Shown here: piece after piece, positions 1-8,111 of the stretch | Numbering within the stretch: position 1 is the stretch's first letter | How the letters are laid out: each line of letters starts with the position of its first letter | Assembly (NCBI RefSeq): GCF_003634045.1 | Contig: NZ_RBIM01000005.1 | Coordinates: 310,001 to 374,000 of the forward strand | From: Maricaulis maris | GTDB lineage: Bacteria; Pseudomonadota; Alphaproteobacteria; Caulobacterales; Maricaulaceae | DNA: 64,000 bases | Direction of reading: 5' to 3' | Translations under genes and position numbers: made by a program | Notes under the pieces: generated by a model | What the model was told of the DNA's origin: nothing | Seen by the model: only the letters and a program-made list of their open reading frames with translations | The model's database searches: none

Positions 1-347
1 CGATCAGCGCCGCCATTGGACAGGACCGGCGTCGCCGGCATGAACCACAGGCGCGAGATATAGTCATAAAGGCGCTGCGCGTGCTCGGTGTCATCGGCAT
101 AGGCCGTGGCAACACGGGCAAACATGTCCTGATAGCTCTCGCCCGGCAGGAGATAGCGGTCTTCCAGCGTCTTCTTGCCGAACTCGGTCAGGAAGGCATC
201 ACGCGACGGATCGATCCGGACGCTTTCAACCACGCGCAGATGCGAGGCATCGCCACCATGCGATTTGGGCTTGCCGCGTCGGGTTGTCGAAACCGTCTGG
301 CGGGTCGATTCCACGGTCTGTGTCGCGGCGGTATCCAGTGGCGTCAT
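1..347 (-). CDS. nrdA: Ribonucleoside-diphosphate reductase alpha subunit, N-terminal part (cut by window edge)
   Basis: This gene encodes the large catalytic subunit of aerobic class I ribonucleotide reductase, which makes deoxyribonucleotides in the cytoplasm. Only the first 115 codons are present, because the gene runs off the left edge. The translation contains LLPGESYQDMFARVA and RLWFMPATPVLSNGG, the signature around the substrate-binding loop at the start of the catalytic barrel, typical of alphaproteobacterial NrdA. The ATG at 347 was chosen because no earlier in-frame start precedes a plausible translation. The ATP-cone region looks short or absent, since the conserved barrel begins by about residue 50. 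Two NrdR-like boxes lie 88 to 136 bases upstream. The catalytic cysteines and radical-transfer residues are outside the window and cannot be checked. Confidence 0.9.
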   Translation of the reverse strand, partial: MTPLDTAATQTVESTRQTVSTTRRGKPKSHGGDASHLRVVESVRIDPSRDAFLTEFGKKTLEDRYLLPGESYQDMFARVATAYADDTEHAQRLYDYISRLWFMPATPVLSNGGAD

Positions 348-434
348 GGTAAGTTTACTCCCCAAGCCCGAGGCAAAAAATCCCTGTTGCGCCAGCCCCA
401 ATGCTGCGCACCGAACAAACCCAAAGGTCGTTAG

Positions 435-450
435 AAAATCTGTATAGTGT
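435..450. promoter_or_regulatory. NrdR-like box, promoter-proximal
   Basis: The 16 bases AAAATCTGTATAGTGT match 12 of 16 positions of the palindromic NrdR box ACACTATATATAGTGT, with the right half (TATAGTGT) perfect. The box lies upstream of nrdA and starts 33 bases from a second copy. Tandem boxes about three helical turns apart are the known arrangement for the NrdR repressor of ribonucleotide reductase genes. Confidence 0.6.
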
Positions 451-467
451 GTCGCTGTCGCCAGCCG

Positions 468-483
468 ACCCAACATATAGTGG
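468..483. promoter_or_regulatory. NrdR-like box, distal
   Basis: The 16 bases ACCCAACATATAGTGG match about 12 of 16 positions of the NrdR box consensus. The box is in phase with the copy at 435-450 and would allow cooperative binding of NrdR dimers or tetramers. The nrdR gene itself is not in this window. Confidence 0.55.
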
Positions 484-559
484 ATCAAAGGCGGGGCGCT
501 GGTCAACGGGGAGAATGATCCTTGAGCGGATTTTTTGGTTAACAAACCCCTAATAAGAT

Positions 560-593
560 ATGCGCCCCGTCACACATCGTTAACGGGGCGCAT
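560..593 (-). terminator. Hairpin downstream of putA
   Basis: A perfect 11-bp inverted repeat (ATGCGCCCCGT and ACGGGGCGCAT) with a 12-base loop lies 39 bases beyond the putA stop codon. The tract after it on the minus strand is only moderately T-rich, so it may be an intrinsic terminator or an mRNA-stabilising hairpin. It separates putA from the NrdR boxes of nrdA, which has the same orientation. Confidence 0.6.
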
Positions 594-632
594 CTCCGTG
601 TCCAACAAGGATTAACAGCCGTTAACCCTGGC

Positions 633-3600
633 TCAGTCGAGGTTCAGCAGTTCCGGGTCGCCGCCCTGGGCCGCGATGTTGATCGTCACCGTCCGCTCAC
701 CGGCGAAACGGTGAAGATAGTGCGGCCCGCCAGCCTTGGGACCCGTGCCAGACAAGCCTTCTCCGCCAAACGGCTGCACCCCGACAACCGCCCCGACCAT
801 GTTGCGATTGACGTAGATATTGCCGGCCGGCACCAGCGACTGAATTTGCCTGTGGAAAGATGCAAGACGCGAGTGGATGCCCAGGGTCAGGCCATAGCCC
901 TTGTCCGCGAGCTCAGCCGCAATGGCCGCCAATTCCTTGCGCTTGTATCGCACGACGTGAAGAATCGGCCCGAACACTTCGCGCTCCAGCAGGTCGAGCG
1001 AGGGCAGTTCCACCAGGGTCGGTCCGAAGAAGAAGCCGCTGTCGAACCTGTCACCGACATCAATTTGTTTGATCACCCGGGCTCCCGCCTCCATGCGCTC
1101 GACATGGCGAAGCAGGATCTCCCGGGCCTCATTGTCGATCACCGGGCCGACATCGGTCGCCGGGTCGGCGGGGTCACCGACCTGAAGCTCGTCCATGGCA
1201 CCGGCCAGCCCCTCGATGATCTCGTCGGCCGTGTCTTCCGGCAGGAAGATGACCCGCAGGGCCGAACAGCGCTGCCCGGCAGAGCCGAAGGCAGACTGGA
1301 TGGCGTCGTCGATCACCTGCTCCTTGAGTGCGGTGGTGTCGACGAACATGCCATTGAGACCACCGGTCTCGGCGATCAGCGGTGCAATCGCGGTCTCCCG
1401 TGCCGCCAGCGAGCGGTTGATCAGGCGCGCCACCTCGGTCGAGCCGGTAAAAGCAACGCCGGCGGTGCGCGGATCGGTCGTCAGCGCCGCCCCGACAATC
1501 TCACCGCGCCCGGGCAGGAGGTGCAGCACGTCGGCCGGCAGACCGGCCTTGTGGAACATCTTGACGGCCTCAAAGGCGATCAACGGCGTCTGCTCGGCCG
1601 GTTTTGCGAGCACGGTATTGCCCGCCGCCAGCGCCGCAGCGACCTGACCGGCGAAAATCGCCAACGGGAAATTCCACGGGCTGATGGTGACGAAGACACC
1701 GCGCCCCTTCATGCCGAGATGGTTGGTCTCGCCCGCCGGCCCCGGCAGGCGCACCGCGCTGTCGAACTCGCGCTCGGCCTGGGCCGCATAATAGCGGCAG
1801 AAATCGACGGCCTCGCGGACTTCGGCGATCCCGTCGGCCAGGGTCTTGCCGGCTTCGATCGCCATGATCGCCAGCAGGCGATCCATCTCGGCTTCCATGG
1901 CATCGCCCATGGCCCGCAGGATGGCGCCGCGCGCCTTGCCGCCGCGGCGGTCCCAGCCCGGCTGGGCGGCAACAGCACTGTCAAAGGCGGTGTTCACATC
2001 ATCGACCGAAGCATCGACCACGGAGCCGACCTGGCGCGACATGTCGACCGGCGACATGACCTGGTGCGCCGCTCCGTCGACCTCATGCCCGGCCACCAGC
2101 GGTGTGGCATTGAGCTCGTCTTCCCGATTGAACGCCTCGAAGGCGCGGGCAACACGCTGCCGCGCAGCGGCCTGCGACAGGTCGAGTCCGGTCGAATTGG
2201 CACGGTCCTCGCCATAAAGATCCTTCGGCAAGGCGATCTTGGTGTGGCGGTCGATTGTCTTGGCGACCTCGAACGGGCCGCTGGCGACCGTCTCGACCGG
2301 CACTTCCGGATCGAGGAAGGAGTGCACGAATGAGGTGTTGGCGCCGTTCTCCAGCAAGCGCCGGACGAGATAGGGCAACAGGTCTTCATGGCTGCCGACC
2401 GGCGCATAGACCCGGACCGGCGTGTCCGGATTGATCTGGGCGTCGGCCTGATAGAGCGCCTCGCCCATGCCGTGCAGGCGCTGGAATTCATAGGACTCGA
2501 CACCGGCCTGCTGTGCCAGCTCGCGCACCGCCGCCAGCGAATGCGCATTATGGGTCGCGAACTGGCCGTAGATCGCGTCCGGGGCCGCCAGGATGACGCG
2601 GGCACAAACCAGATAGTTGAGATCGGTCGCCGGCTTGGTGGTCCAGACCGGAAAGTCCGGCCAGCCGTTCTGGTGCGCGTATTTGATCTCGCTGTCCCAA
2701 TAGGCGCCCTTGACCAAGCGGACCATGAAACGGCGCCCGGTAGCGCGACCCAGCTCGATCAGCTGCTCGATCATCCGGCGGGTGCGTTTCTGATAGGCCT
2801 GCACGGCGAGACCGAGACCATTCCAGTCGGCCAGCTCCGGCGCCCGGGCCAGCTTGTCGAGCAATTTCAGCGACAGGATGAGCCGGTCGGCCTCCTCGGC
2901 ATCCAGGCAAAAGCCGATATCATGCGACTTGGCGGCGATCGCCTGTTCCAGCACCAGCGGGTAAAGCTCCTCGAGCACCCGCTTTTCCTTCACCGCGTAA
3001 TATTTCGGGTGCAGGGCCGAGAGTTTGACCGACACACCGTGCACGCTCTCCACCGGCCCGTCGCGGCGCGCCTTGCCAACCGCCTCGATCGCTTCGAGAT
3101 AGCGCTTGTGATAGCGCGCCGCGTCCTTGGCGGTGCGGGCGCCCTCGCCGAGCATGTCGAAGGAGCACAGCTCGCCCTCGCCCTTCTTGGCGCGCTTGAG
3201 GCCTTCCTTGATGGTCCGGCCCAGTACGAATTCCTCGCCCATGATACCCATGGCGCGGAACACGGCGGCGCGGATCACCGGTTCACCCATTTTCTGGGTC
3301 AGCTTGCGCAGATAGGTGCCGGGGCTTTTGCGCGCTTCCGGATCAACATCGATCAGATTGCCGGTCAGCATCAGGCCCAGCGTCGAGGCATTGACCAGCC
3401 AGCTTTCCGAGCGGCCCATGTGTTCCGCCCAGGCGCCGTCGGAGATTTTCTCGGCGATCAGCTTGTCGGCGGTGGCCGCATCGGGCACGCGCAACAAGGC
3501 TTCGGCCAGGCACATCAGGGCCAGACCCTCGCGGTTGGACAGGGTGAATTCCTGCAGGAAGCTGTCCATCAGCCCGCGCGCCTTGGTGGTCTTGCGCGCC

Positions 3601-3758
3601 GTCCTGACGAGGTCGATCGCCGCCGTACGCACACGTTCGCGCGCCGCCTCATCAAGACCGGTCGCTGCGGCGAGGTCACGGACCGCCGCCGTTTCATCGG
3701 CGAATTTCACCGAATCGAGATCATCCCATCGCATCATGTCACGAGCCTGGACATTCAT
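633..3758 (-). CDS. putA: Bifunctional proline dehydrogenase / P5C (glutamate semialdehyde) dehydrogenase
   Basis: PutA oxidises proline to glutamate in two steps, passing electrons from FAD to the quinone pool and then reducing NAD+. The 1041-residue protein has an alpha-helical N-terminal region, a proline dehydrogenase barrel at about residues 190-490 (GAYWDSEIKYAHQNGWPDF, FATHNAHSL) and an aldehyde dehydrogenase module at about 560-1020. In the latter, TISPWNFPLAIF, the glutamate in AETGG and the catalytic cysteine near residue 831 in GQRCSAL are visible. It lacks the N-terminal ribbon-helix-helix DNA-binding domain of E. coli PutA, so it is a purely enzymatic short form and does not self-repress. 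The ATG follows an AGGGAG ribosome site at about 8 bases. No PutR/Lrp-type regulator is adjacent. The matching proline importer is probably the PutP-like gene at the far end of the window. Confidence 0.96.
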   Translation of the reverse strand: MNVQARDMMRWDDLDSVKFADETAAVRDLAAATGLDEAARERVRTAAIDLVRTARKTTKARGLMDSFLQEFTLSNREGLALMCLAEALLRVPDAATADKLIAEKISDGAWAEHMGRSESWLVNASTLGLMLTGNLIDVDPEARKSPGTYLRKLTQKMGEPVIRAAVFRAMGIMGEEFVLGRTIKEGLKRAKKGEGELCSFDMLGEGARTAKDAARYHKRYLEAIEAVGKARRDGPVESVHGVSVKLSALHPKYYAVKEKRVLEELYPLVLEQAIAAKSHDIGFCLDAEEADRLILSLKLLDKLARAPELADWNGLGLAVQAYQKRTRRMIEQLIELGRATGRRFMVRLVKGAYWDSEIKYAHQNGWPDFPVWTTKPATDLNYLVCARVILAAPDAIYGQFATHNAHSLAAVRELAQQAGVESYEFQRLHGMGEALYQADAQINPDTPVRVYAPVGSHEDLLPYLVRRLLENGANTSFVHSFLDPEVPVETVASGPFEVAKTIDRHTKIALPKDLYGEDRANSTGLDLSQAAARQRVARAFEAFNREDELNATPLVAGHEVDGAAHQVMSPVDMSRQVGSVVDASVDDVNTAFDSAVAAQPGWDRRGGKARGAILRAMGDAMEAEMDRLLAIMAIEAGKTLADGIAEVREAVDFCRYYAAQAEREFDSAVRLPGPAGETNHLGMKGRGVFVTISPWNFPLAIFAGQVAAALAAGNTVLAKPAEQTPLIAFEAVKMFHKAGLPADVLHLLPGRGEIVGAALTTDPRTAGVAFTGSTEVARLINRSLAARETAIAPLIAETGGLNGMFVDTTALKEQVIDDAIQSAFGSAGQRCSALRVIFLPEDTADEIIEGLAGAMDELQVGDPADPATDVGPVIDNEAREILLRHVERMEAGARVIKQIDVGDRFDSGFFFGPTLVELPSLDLLEREVFGPILHVVRYKRKELAAIAAELADKGYGLTLGIHSRLASFHRQIQSLVPAGNIYVNRNMVGAVVGVQPFGGEGLSGTGPKAGGPHYLHRFAGERTVTINIAAQGGDPELLNLD

Positions 3759-4152
3759 GGCTGAAACTCCCTATTCAGCAAATGAACGGCGCGGACAATG
3801 GTCCGGGGTTTTGACAAGGGCAAGCGAAGTCTTCCGCTCTTTTGTCTTCGGGTTCAGTTGCCTTGAACGGTCCAAACAGGGAACGCCCTTCGACTTCGAG
3901 CCAAACATTGCGCGGCGACGGGTTCAAGCCCGCAACGATCACAAATTTCTTGCCCGTCAGGGCCACGCCGGCGCCGATGTCTCCCAGCGCCTGGTCACTG
4001 CATTTTTCTGATGGTTGGCGCCAACCGCTTTCTTCGCTTCAAGCCGCGCCATTCACCGCTATGCTGTGCGCCGACATTGTCAGCCCGCCCGGCTGGGCGC
4101 GGCTGACCACCCGCACGACCCGGCGCCGCGCGCCAGACCGATACAGGATGCC
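3759..4152. other. Divergent intergenic region with a possible broken reading frame
   Basis: This gap separates putA (leftward) from a glycosyltransferase (rightward) and must hold promoters for both. On the minus strand a stop-free stretch from about 4041 down to 3775 translates into convincing protein-like sequence (for example GKKFVIVAGLNPSPRNVW, then LEVEGRSLFGPFKATEPE). It has no ATG start, only a GTG at 3966, and an in-frame TGA at 4039-4041 separates it from a short upstream peptide that begins MSAHSIAVNGAA. It may be a decayed small exported-protein gene, or chance. No promoter element could be assigned by eye. Confidence 0.3.
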
Positions 4153-5328
4153 ATGACCGACGCAATCCCCACCCCATCCAAGGCGGCCGATACCGACAAC
4201 GAGATCGACGACGAGATCGACTCCAATACCGACAATGGCGATGATCGTCCCCAGCGTATCATGCTGGTGACCGACGCTTGGGAACCGCAAGTCAATGGTG
4301 TGGTCCGGACCCTGTCGCGCACGGTCGAGGAATGCCGCGCCATGGGTCACCAGGTCGAGGTCATCCATCCCGGCCTTGGTTACAAGACCTTCCCGATGCC
4401 GACCTATCCCGAAATCAAGCTGGCGCTCGGTGCCCGCAAGGACATCGCCCAACGCTTCAAGGCCTTCGAGCCGGAAGCGATCCATATCGCCACGGAAGGT
4501 CCGCTCGGACTGGCCGCGCGGCGTATCTGCGTGAAGTGGAAGCTGCCCTTCACCACCAGCTATCACACCAAATACCCCGAATATATCAATGCCCGCTTCC
4601 CCTTCATCCCGGTCGGGTTGGGCTACGCTTTCATGCGCTGGTTCCACAATGCCTCTGGCCGGGTGATGGTCACCACACCGTCGATGCGCGACGATCTCGC
4701 TGCGCGCGGTTTCAAGAATCTGACCGCCTGGGCCCGTGGTGTCGATGTCGACCTGTTCAATCCGGACAAGCGCTTCGTCGGCGGCGAGGATGTCTATGCC
4801 GGCCTCGAGCGCCCGATCTATGTCAATGTCGGCCGGATCGCGGTCGAGAAGAATATCGAGACCTTTCTCAAGCTCGACCTGCCCGGCACCAAGGTGGTGG
4901 TGGGTGACGGCCCGCAGCGTGAGGAATTGCAGGAGCGCTATCCTGACGCGGTCTTCCCGGGTCCGAAATTCGGTCCCGAACTGGCGCGCTGGTTCGCCGA
5001 TGCCGATGTTTTTGTCTTCCCCAGCTGGACCGACACATTCGGTCTGGTCAATCTGGAGGCGATGGGTTGCGGTACACCGGTCGCGGCCTTCCCGGCCCAT
5101 GGCCCCAAGGACATCATTCCCGGATCCGGCGGTGGCTTCATCAATGATGATCTGCGCCAAGCCTGTCTCGATTGCCTCGAGATCGACCGCGCGGCCCCGC
5201 GCGCCCACGCCGAGAAGCATTCCTGGCGGCAATGTGCGATTGATTTCGTGAAAAACCTGAAGCCTCACCCCAAGCCTGAACGTCGCCGCTTCTGGCGCCG
5301 TCTGCGCAAGCGCAAGACGTTGTACTAG
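4153..5328 (+). CDS. Glycosyltransferase, GT4 family (MgtA/SqdX-like)
   Basis: This is a 391-residue retaining glycosyltransferase with two Rossmann domains. Its N-terminal half opens MLVTDAWEPQVNGVVRTL and the donor-binding half has NVGRIAVEKNIETFL and WTDTFGLVNLEAMGCG. In that last motif aspartate replaces the first glutamate of the usual E-x7-E, as in the MgtA/SqdX group that transfers mannose or sulfoquinovose to diacylglycerol. That family knowledge suggests a role in glycolipid synthesis at the cytoplasmic membrane; the exact sugar cannot be read from sequence. The first 35 residues are acidic and low-complexity (many D, E and N). The ATG at 4153 was chosen because the frame upstream reads arginine/alanine-rich non-protein sequence; the ribosome site is weak. 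It stands alone, divergent from putA. Confidence 0.85.
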   Translation: MTDAIPTPSKAADTDNEIDDEIDSNTDNGDDRPQRIMLVTDAWEPQVNGVVRTLSRTVEECRAMGHQVEVIHPGLGYKTFPMPTYPEIKLALGARKDIAQRFKAFEPEAIHIATEGPLGLAARRICVKWKLPFTTSYHTKYPEYINARFPFIPVGLGYAFMRWFHNASGRVMVTTPSMRDDLAARGFKNLTAWARGVDVDLFNPDKRFVGGEDVYAGLERPIYVNVGRIAVEKNIETFLKLDLPGTKVVVGDGPQREELQERYPDAVFPGPKFGPELARWFADADVFVFPSWTDTFGLVNLEAMGCGTPVAAFPAHGPKDIIPGSGGGFINDDLRQACLDCLEIDRAAPRAHAEKHSWRQCAIDFVKNLKPHPKPERRRFWRRLRKRKTLY

Positions 5329-5507
5329 CGGCGTCTCGCAACAGCCGGTCCCGCAGTGTTGGTTTGGGGCGCTTTATGACAACCAAGCCAATGCCGCCGG
5401 GGCGGGGCTTGGTGAAAAATGGACGGTGGGTGTTTGAGGCGAGCGTCGCGCCTCGCATCCGGGTCTTCTTCAAATTAGTATAAGATGAGAATAGCGATCA
5501 CGGATAC

Positions 5508-6266
5508 TTAAGTAAAAATTTGATACTTCGAAGAGTCGAAATCATTCCCAAGTATGGTTCCAAATTTATCGTCATACAACTCTTTTCTAATAAATATCAA
5601 GTCGACTTGCCATAGAGCGTCATCGAAATAACAAGGCTCTACCATATCAAATATTTGAAACTTTCGATCCGACATAAATGACATGACTTCTATAATGTTG
5701 TCTTTGGTCGCCTCGACAATGACAACGGCGCACCTTGATAGAAAGGTGCATGACCCTTTCAATACACCGATCTCGCTACCATCCGTGTCGATTTTTAGAA
5801 GACAATTTTCGACTGTCTCGAATTGGTCAAAGCAAGAATCCAGAGAAATCACCTCGACGCTTCGTTCGCTTCCGTTTTCGCCGACCACCTTGATGTGCGC
5901 GCTCGAGTTCAGGGAGCCCGGCTCGCCCAGTATGCGCATTGATGTGACACCGTCTCCGCTGCCGACAGCCTTCGGGACCAGCGTGTAGTCAAGCTTGCTA
6001 TAGGCTTGACTGATAATGTGCGCACACTCTTCCACCGGTTCGAACAGGAAGTGATGCACGTCGGGAAAACTATCGATGAGTTCGAAAGTGCCGTGCAACA
6101 CGCCCACGTCAACGACAGCATCCACAGGGATTCCGCGGCGGCGCAGCACTTGGAGCGATTCCAGCTTCCTGGGGGAGCGGGCTGACCTGGCCAATCCCAA
6201 CCGTCTGCGAACTCGCCGGGCGAATCCGACGAGATGCTTCAGTGGGCCTTGTGAAGTGGCAGTCAC
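5508..6266 (-). CDS. FkbM-family methyltransferase, AT-rich
   Basis: The 252-residue protein resembles FkbM-type SAM-dependent methyltransferases. VDAVVDVGVLHGTFELIDSF is the SAM-binding start of the fold, followed by HHFLFEPVEE, then CLLKIDTDGSEIGVLKG, in which the acidic pair is typical of the family. These enzymes commonly O-methylate sugars of surface polysaccharides. It is the last gene of the leftward block after the ABC exporter (69-base gap), which fits that role. Its base composition stands out: by hand count about 39% GC over 5521-5760 against well over 60% in the neighbours, with many A/T-ending codons. That suggests recent acquisition. The methyl acceptor is unknown. Confidence 0.8.
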   Translation of the reverse strand: MTATSQGPLKHLVGFARRVRRRLGLARSARSPRKLESLQVLRRRGIPVDAVVDVGVLHGTFELIDSFPDVHHFLFEPVEECAHIISQAYSKLDYTLVPKAVGSGDGVTSMRILGEPGSLNSSAHIKVVGENGSERSVEVISLDSCFDQFETVENCLLKIDTDGSEIGVLKGSCTFLSRCAVVIVEATKDNIIEVMSFMSDRKFQIFDMVEPCYFDDALWQVDLIFIRKELYDDKFGTILGNDFDSSKYQIFT

Positions 6267-6335
6267 GTGTAACTAGCTCCGCTAATTTTTGAACGCTGCG
6301 GGCGTCAGATCGCCGCATTCCTGGTCACTCTGCAG

Positions 6336-7127
6336 TTACGCTTTGATCGTACTCCGACCATTGCCCAGAGCCTCATACGCGGCGAGAACTTGATCAATCG
6401 GGCCGTCCATATGCACTTTGCCATCGTGTAGCCAGAGTCCTCTGGTGCAATTTGTCTGCAACAGGCTGGCGCTGTGAGAGGCGAGCACCAGGATGCCGGC
6501 ACGCCCGACGAATGTCGCCATCCGCTCGTTGGCGGCCTTGCGAAATTTCGCGTCGCCGGCAGACAACCATTCGTCGAGAATGAGGATATCCGGTTCGAAA
6601 GCAGTGGCGATGGCGAAATTCAATCGCATGCGCATGCCGGCAGAATAGGTGTCGACCGGGAGATCGATGAACTCACCCAGTCCGGCGAAGGCCGCGATTT
6701 CTGCTCGACGTTCCTCGATTTCCGCACGCGTTCGCCCGGACGCAAGCCCTCGCAAGGTGATGTTCTTGTTGCCGGTTGCCTCGCTGCGCATGCCCAGATT
6801 GATGTTGACCAGGCTGGTTCGTTGCCCCTCGACGACAATCGAGCCTTTTTCCGGGGGATAGATGCCAGCCAGAGCCTGGAGCAGCGTGGTTTTCCCCGAG
6901 CCGTTCGCCCCGACCAAGCCCAAGCGCTCGCCTTCATGTACCTCGAACGAGATGCCATCGAGGGCACGAACACCCTTGATGTATCCCCGACCATCGCGGA
7001 CCAAGCGCTGGGTGCCACCAAAACCTTCAGCTGCATCGAGCGGTGCTGTCTGGGTGTCGAGCGAACTCCGCGCACGATTGAACAAGGGATAGGTGACGGT
7101 GAGGTCCTGAACGAAAATGTGAGACAT
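6336..7127 (-). CDS. Polysaccharide ABC exporter, ATP-binding protein (Wzt/KpsT type)
   Basis: The 263-residue ATPase powers export of a lipid-linked or capsular polysaccharide. Walker A is GANGSGKTT at about residues 73-81, the signature is YSAGMRMRL and Walker B is DILILDEWLSAGD, the last close to the Wzt/KpsT/TagH group. It lacks the C-terminal carbohydrate-binding extension of long Wzt proteins. The frame is open far upstream into the permease gene, but the family N-terminus (MSHIFVQDLTVTYPLF) begins at the ATG at 7127, only 8 bases after the permease stop. It is therefore the second gene of a permease-ATPase pair. Confidence 0.92.
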   Translation of the reverse strand: MSHIFVQDLTVTYPLFNRARSSLDTQTAPLDAAEGFGGTQRLVRDGRGYIKGVRALDGISFEVHEGERLGLVGANGSGKTTLLQALAGIYPPEKGSIVVEGQRTSLVNINLGMRSEATGNKNITLRGLASGRTRAEIEERRAEIAAFAGLGEFIDLPVDTYSAGMRMRLNFAIATAFEPDILILDEWLSAGDAKFRKAANERMATFVGRAGILVLASHSASLLQTNCTRGLWLHDGKVHMDGPIDQVLAAYEALGNGRSTIKA

Positions 7128-7135
7128 GGCTGATC

Positions 7136-7963
7136 TTATAACCAATACGGCAAGCGGCGGCGGAATATGGCCGCTGATAGTGCGGCCGCCACCCAGACCG
7201 CGACGGTCACCCCGAAAACCACCAACCAGCTTGTCATTCTCGGCATCTCTCCCAAAAAAGGAGCTCTGAAAATTTCGACATAGTGCGTCAAGGGATTCAA
7301 ATCCGCCGCAAACGCGCGGGCTCCATCGAGTCCCTCGCGCACCCACAGTATTGGTGTAACAAAAATCAACAAGCGCGTGATGGAAGCCACCAAGTGTCCG
7401 GCATCTTCGAAACGAGCCGCAATCAGGCCCAGCAGATATTGGGCGGCAATGGCGTTCAGTACATAAATTGCGAGCGCAGGTATGGCCATCAGCGTAATCA
7501 GGCCGGGAGTCCAGCCTGACCATATCATGATTGGAAACACCACGGCCATTTGAAGAGAAAAAGTCACGAACGACCGAAACAGGCTCCGGTAAACATGCAC
7601 TGAATAGGGCAAGGACATTGCCTTGATCCAAACACGGGACGACGTGAAAACTTGGCAGCCGTCGAGAAAATTCCCCGAGATGAAGATGAAAGCCGCATAG
7701 CCCAACGCGACGTAGACGATGAAATTTTCCATTTCGCGGCCTGACAGGGCGGAAAAGAAAAACGACACGCCGCAGACAAACATCAGGAAGGACAGGACGA
7801 TCCAAGACACGCCGAGCATGCTGCGCCGGTAGCGTTGCTGGATTTCGTCCCAGGCAAAGGTTCGCCATAGCTCGACCATCAAGAGGCCTGCCCACAAATC
7901 GTCCCAAAAGCCGCGAACACCACTGGCAGCGTGAAGGTCATACCGTCTGTTCTGGATGTTCAT
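7136..7963 (-). CDS. Polysaccharide ABC exporter, permease (Wzm/KpsM type)
   Basis: This 275-residue inner-membrane protein has an amphipathic N-terminal stretch ending in EIQQRYRRSMLGVSW, the hallmark of ABC-2 polysaccharide and teichoic acid exporters, followed by about six hydrophobic segments (for example FLMFVCGVSFFFSAL and LLIFVTPILWV). With the ATPase encoded immediately downstream it forms the inner-membrane pump for a surface glycan. The precursor genes ugd, phosphoglucomutase and glmS lie just upstream on the same strand. The glycosyltransferases and outer-membrane parts needed for a full pathway are not in this block. Confidence 0.92.
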   Translation of the reverse strand: MNIQNRRYDLHAASGVRGFWDDLWAGLLMVELWRTFAWDEIQQRYRRSMLGVSWIVLSFLMFVCGVSFFFSALSGREMENFIVYVALGYAAFIFISGNFLDGCQVFTSSRVWIKAMSLPYSVHVYRSLFRSFVTFSLQMAVVFPIMIWSGWTPGLITLMAIPALAIYVLNAIAAQYLLGLIAARFEDAGHLVASITRLLIFVTPILWVREGLDGARAFAADLNPLTHYVEIFRAPFLGEMPRMTSWLVVFGVTVAVWVAAALSAAIFRRRLPYWL

Positions 7964-8111
7964 GGCTTGTCGCTACAGTTCGGTGGCTGCGATGTAATCA
8001 ACGCTGACCTAAATGACCCGCGAAGCGGTGTCCATCCTGTTCGGTGGCCAGCTGGGCAATTCGAACCGGCCGCACAGACGACGGGGAAATGCCCACGGGG
8101 CTCCGGTCTTG

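Noticed and set aside
612-625. Possible CtrA binding site (TTAA spaced from TTAA) near the end of putA
   Set aside because: The two TTAA halves are six bases apart instead of the seven required, and the position is far from the nrdA start; a second near-match at 533-547 has an imperfect half.
711-2333. A 540-residue open frame antisense to putA
   Set aside because: Composition is that of a shadow frame in high-GC DNA; putA is intact with all catalytic motifs.
4039-5268. A 409-residue frame antisense to the glycosyltransferase
   Set aside because: Shadow of a real gene; only its extreme end (MSAHSIAVNGAA) is of interest, as the possible start of the broken frame described above.
6336-7907. 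A single 523-residue reading frame running through the ATPase and permease genes
   Set aside because: The upstream half is an out-of-frame reading of the permease gene; the ATPase family N-terminus starts at the ATG at 7127.
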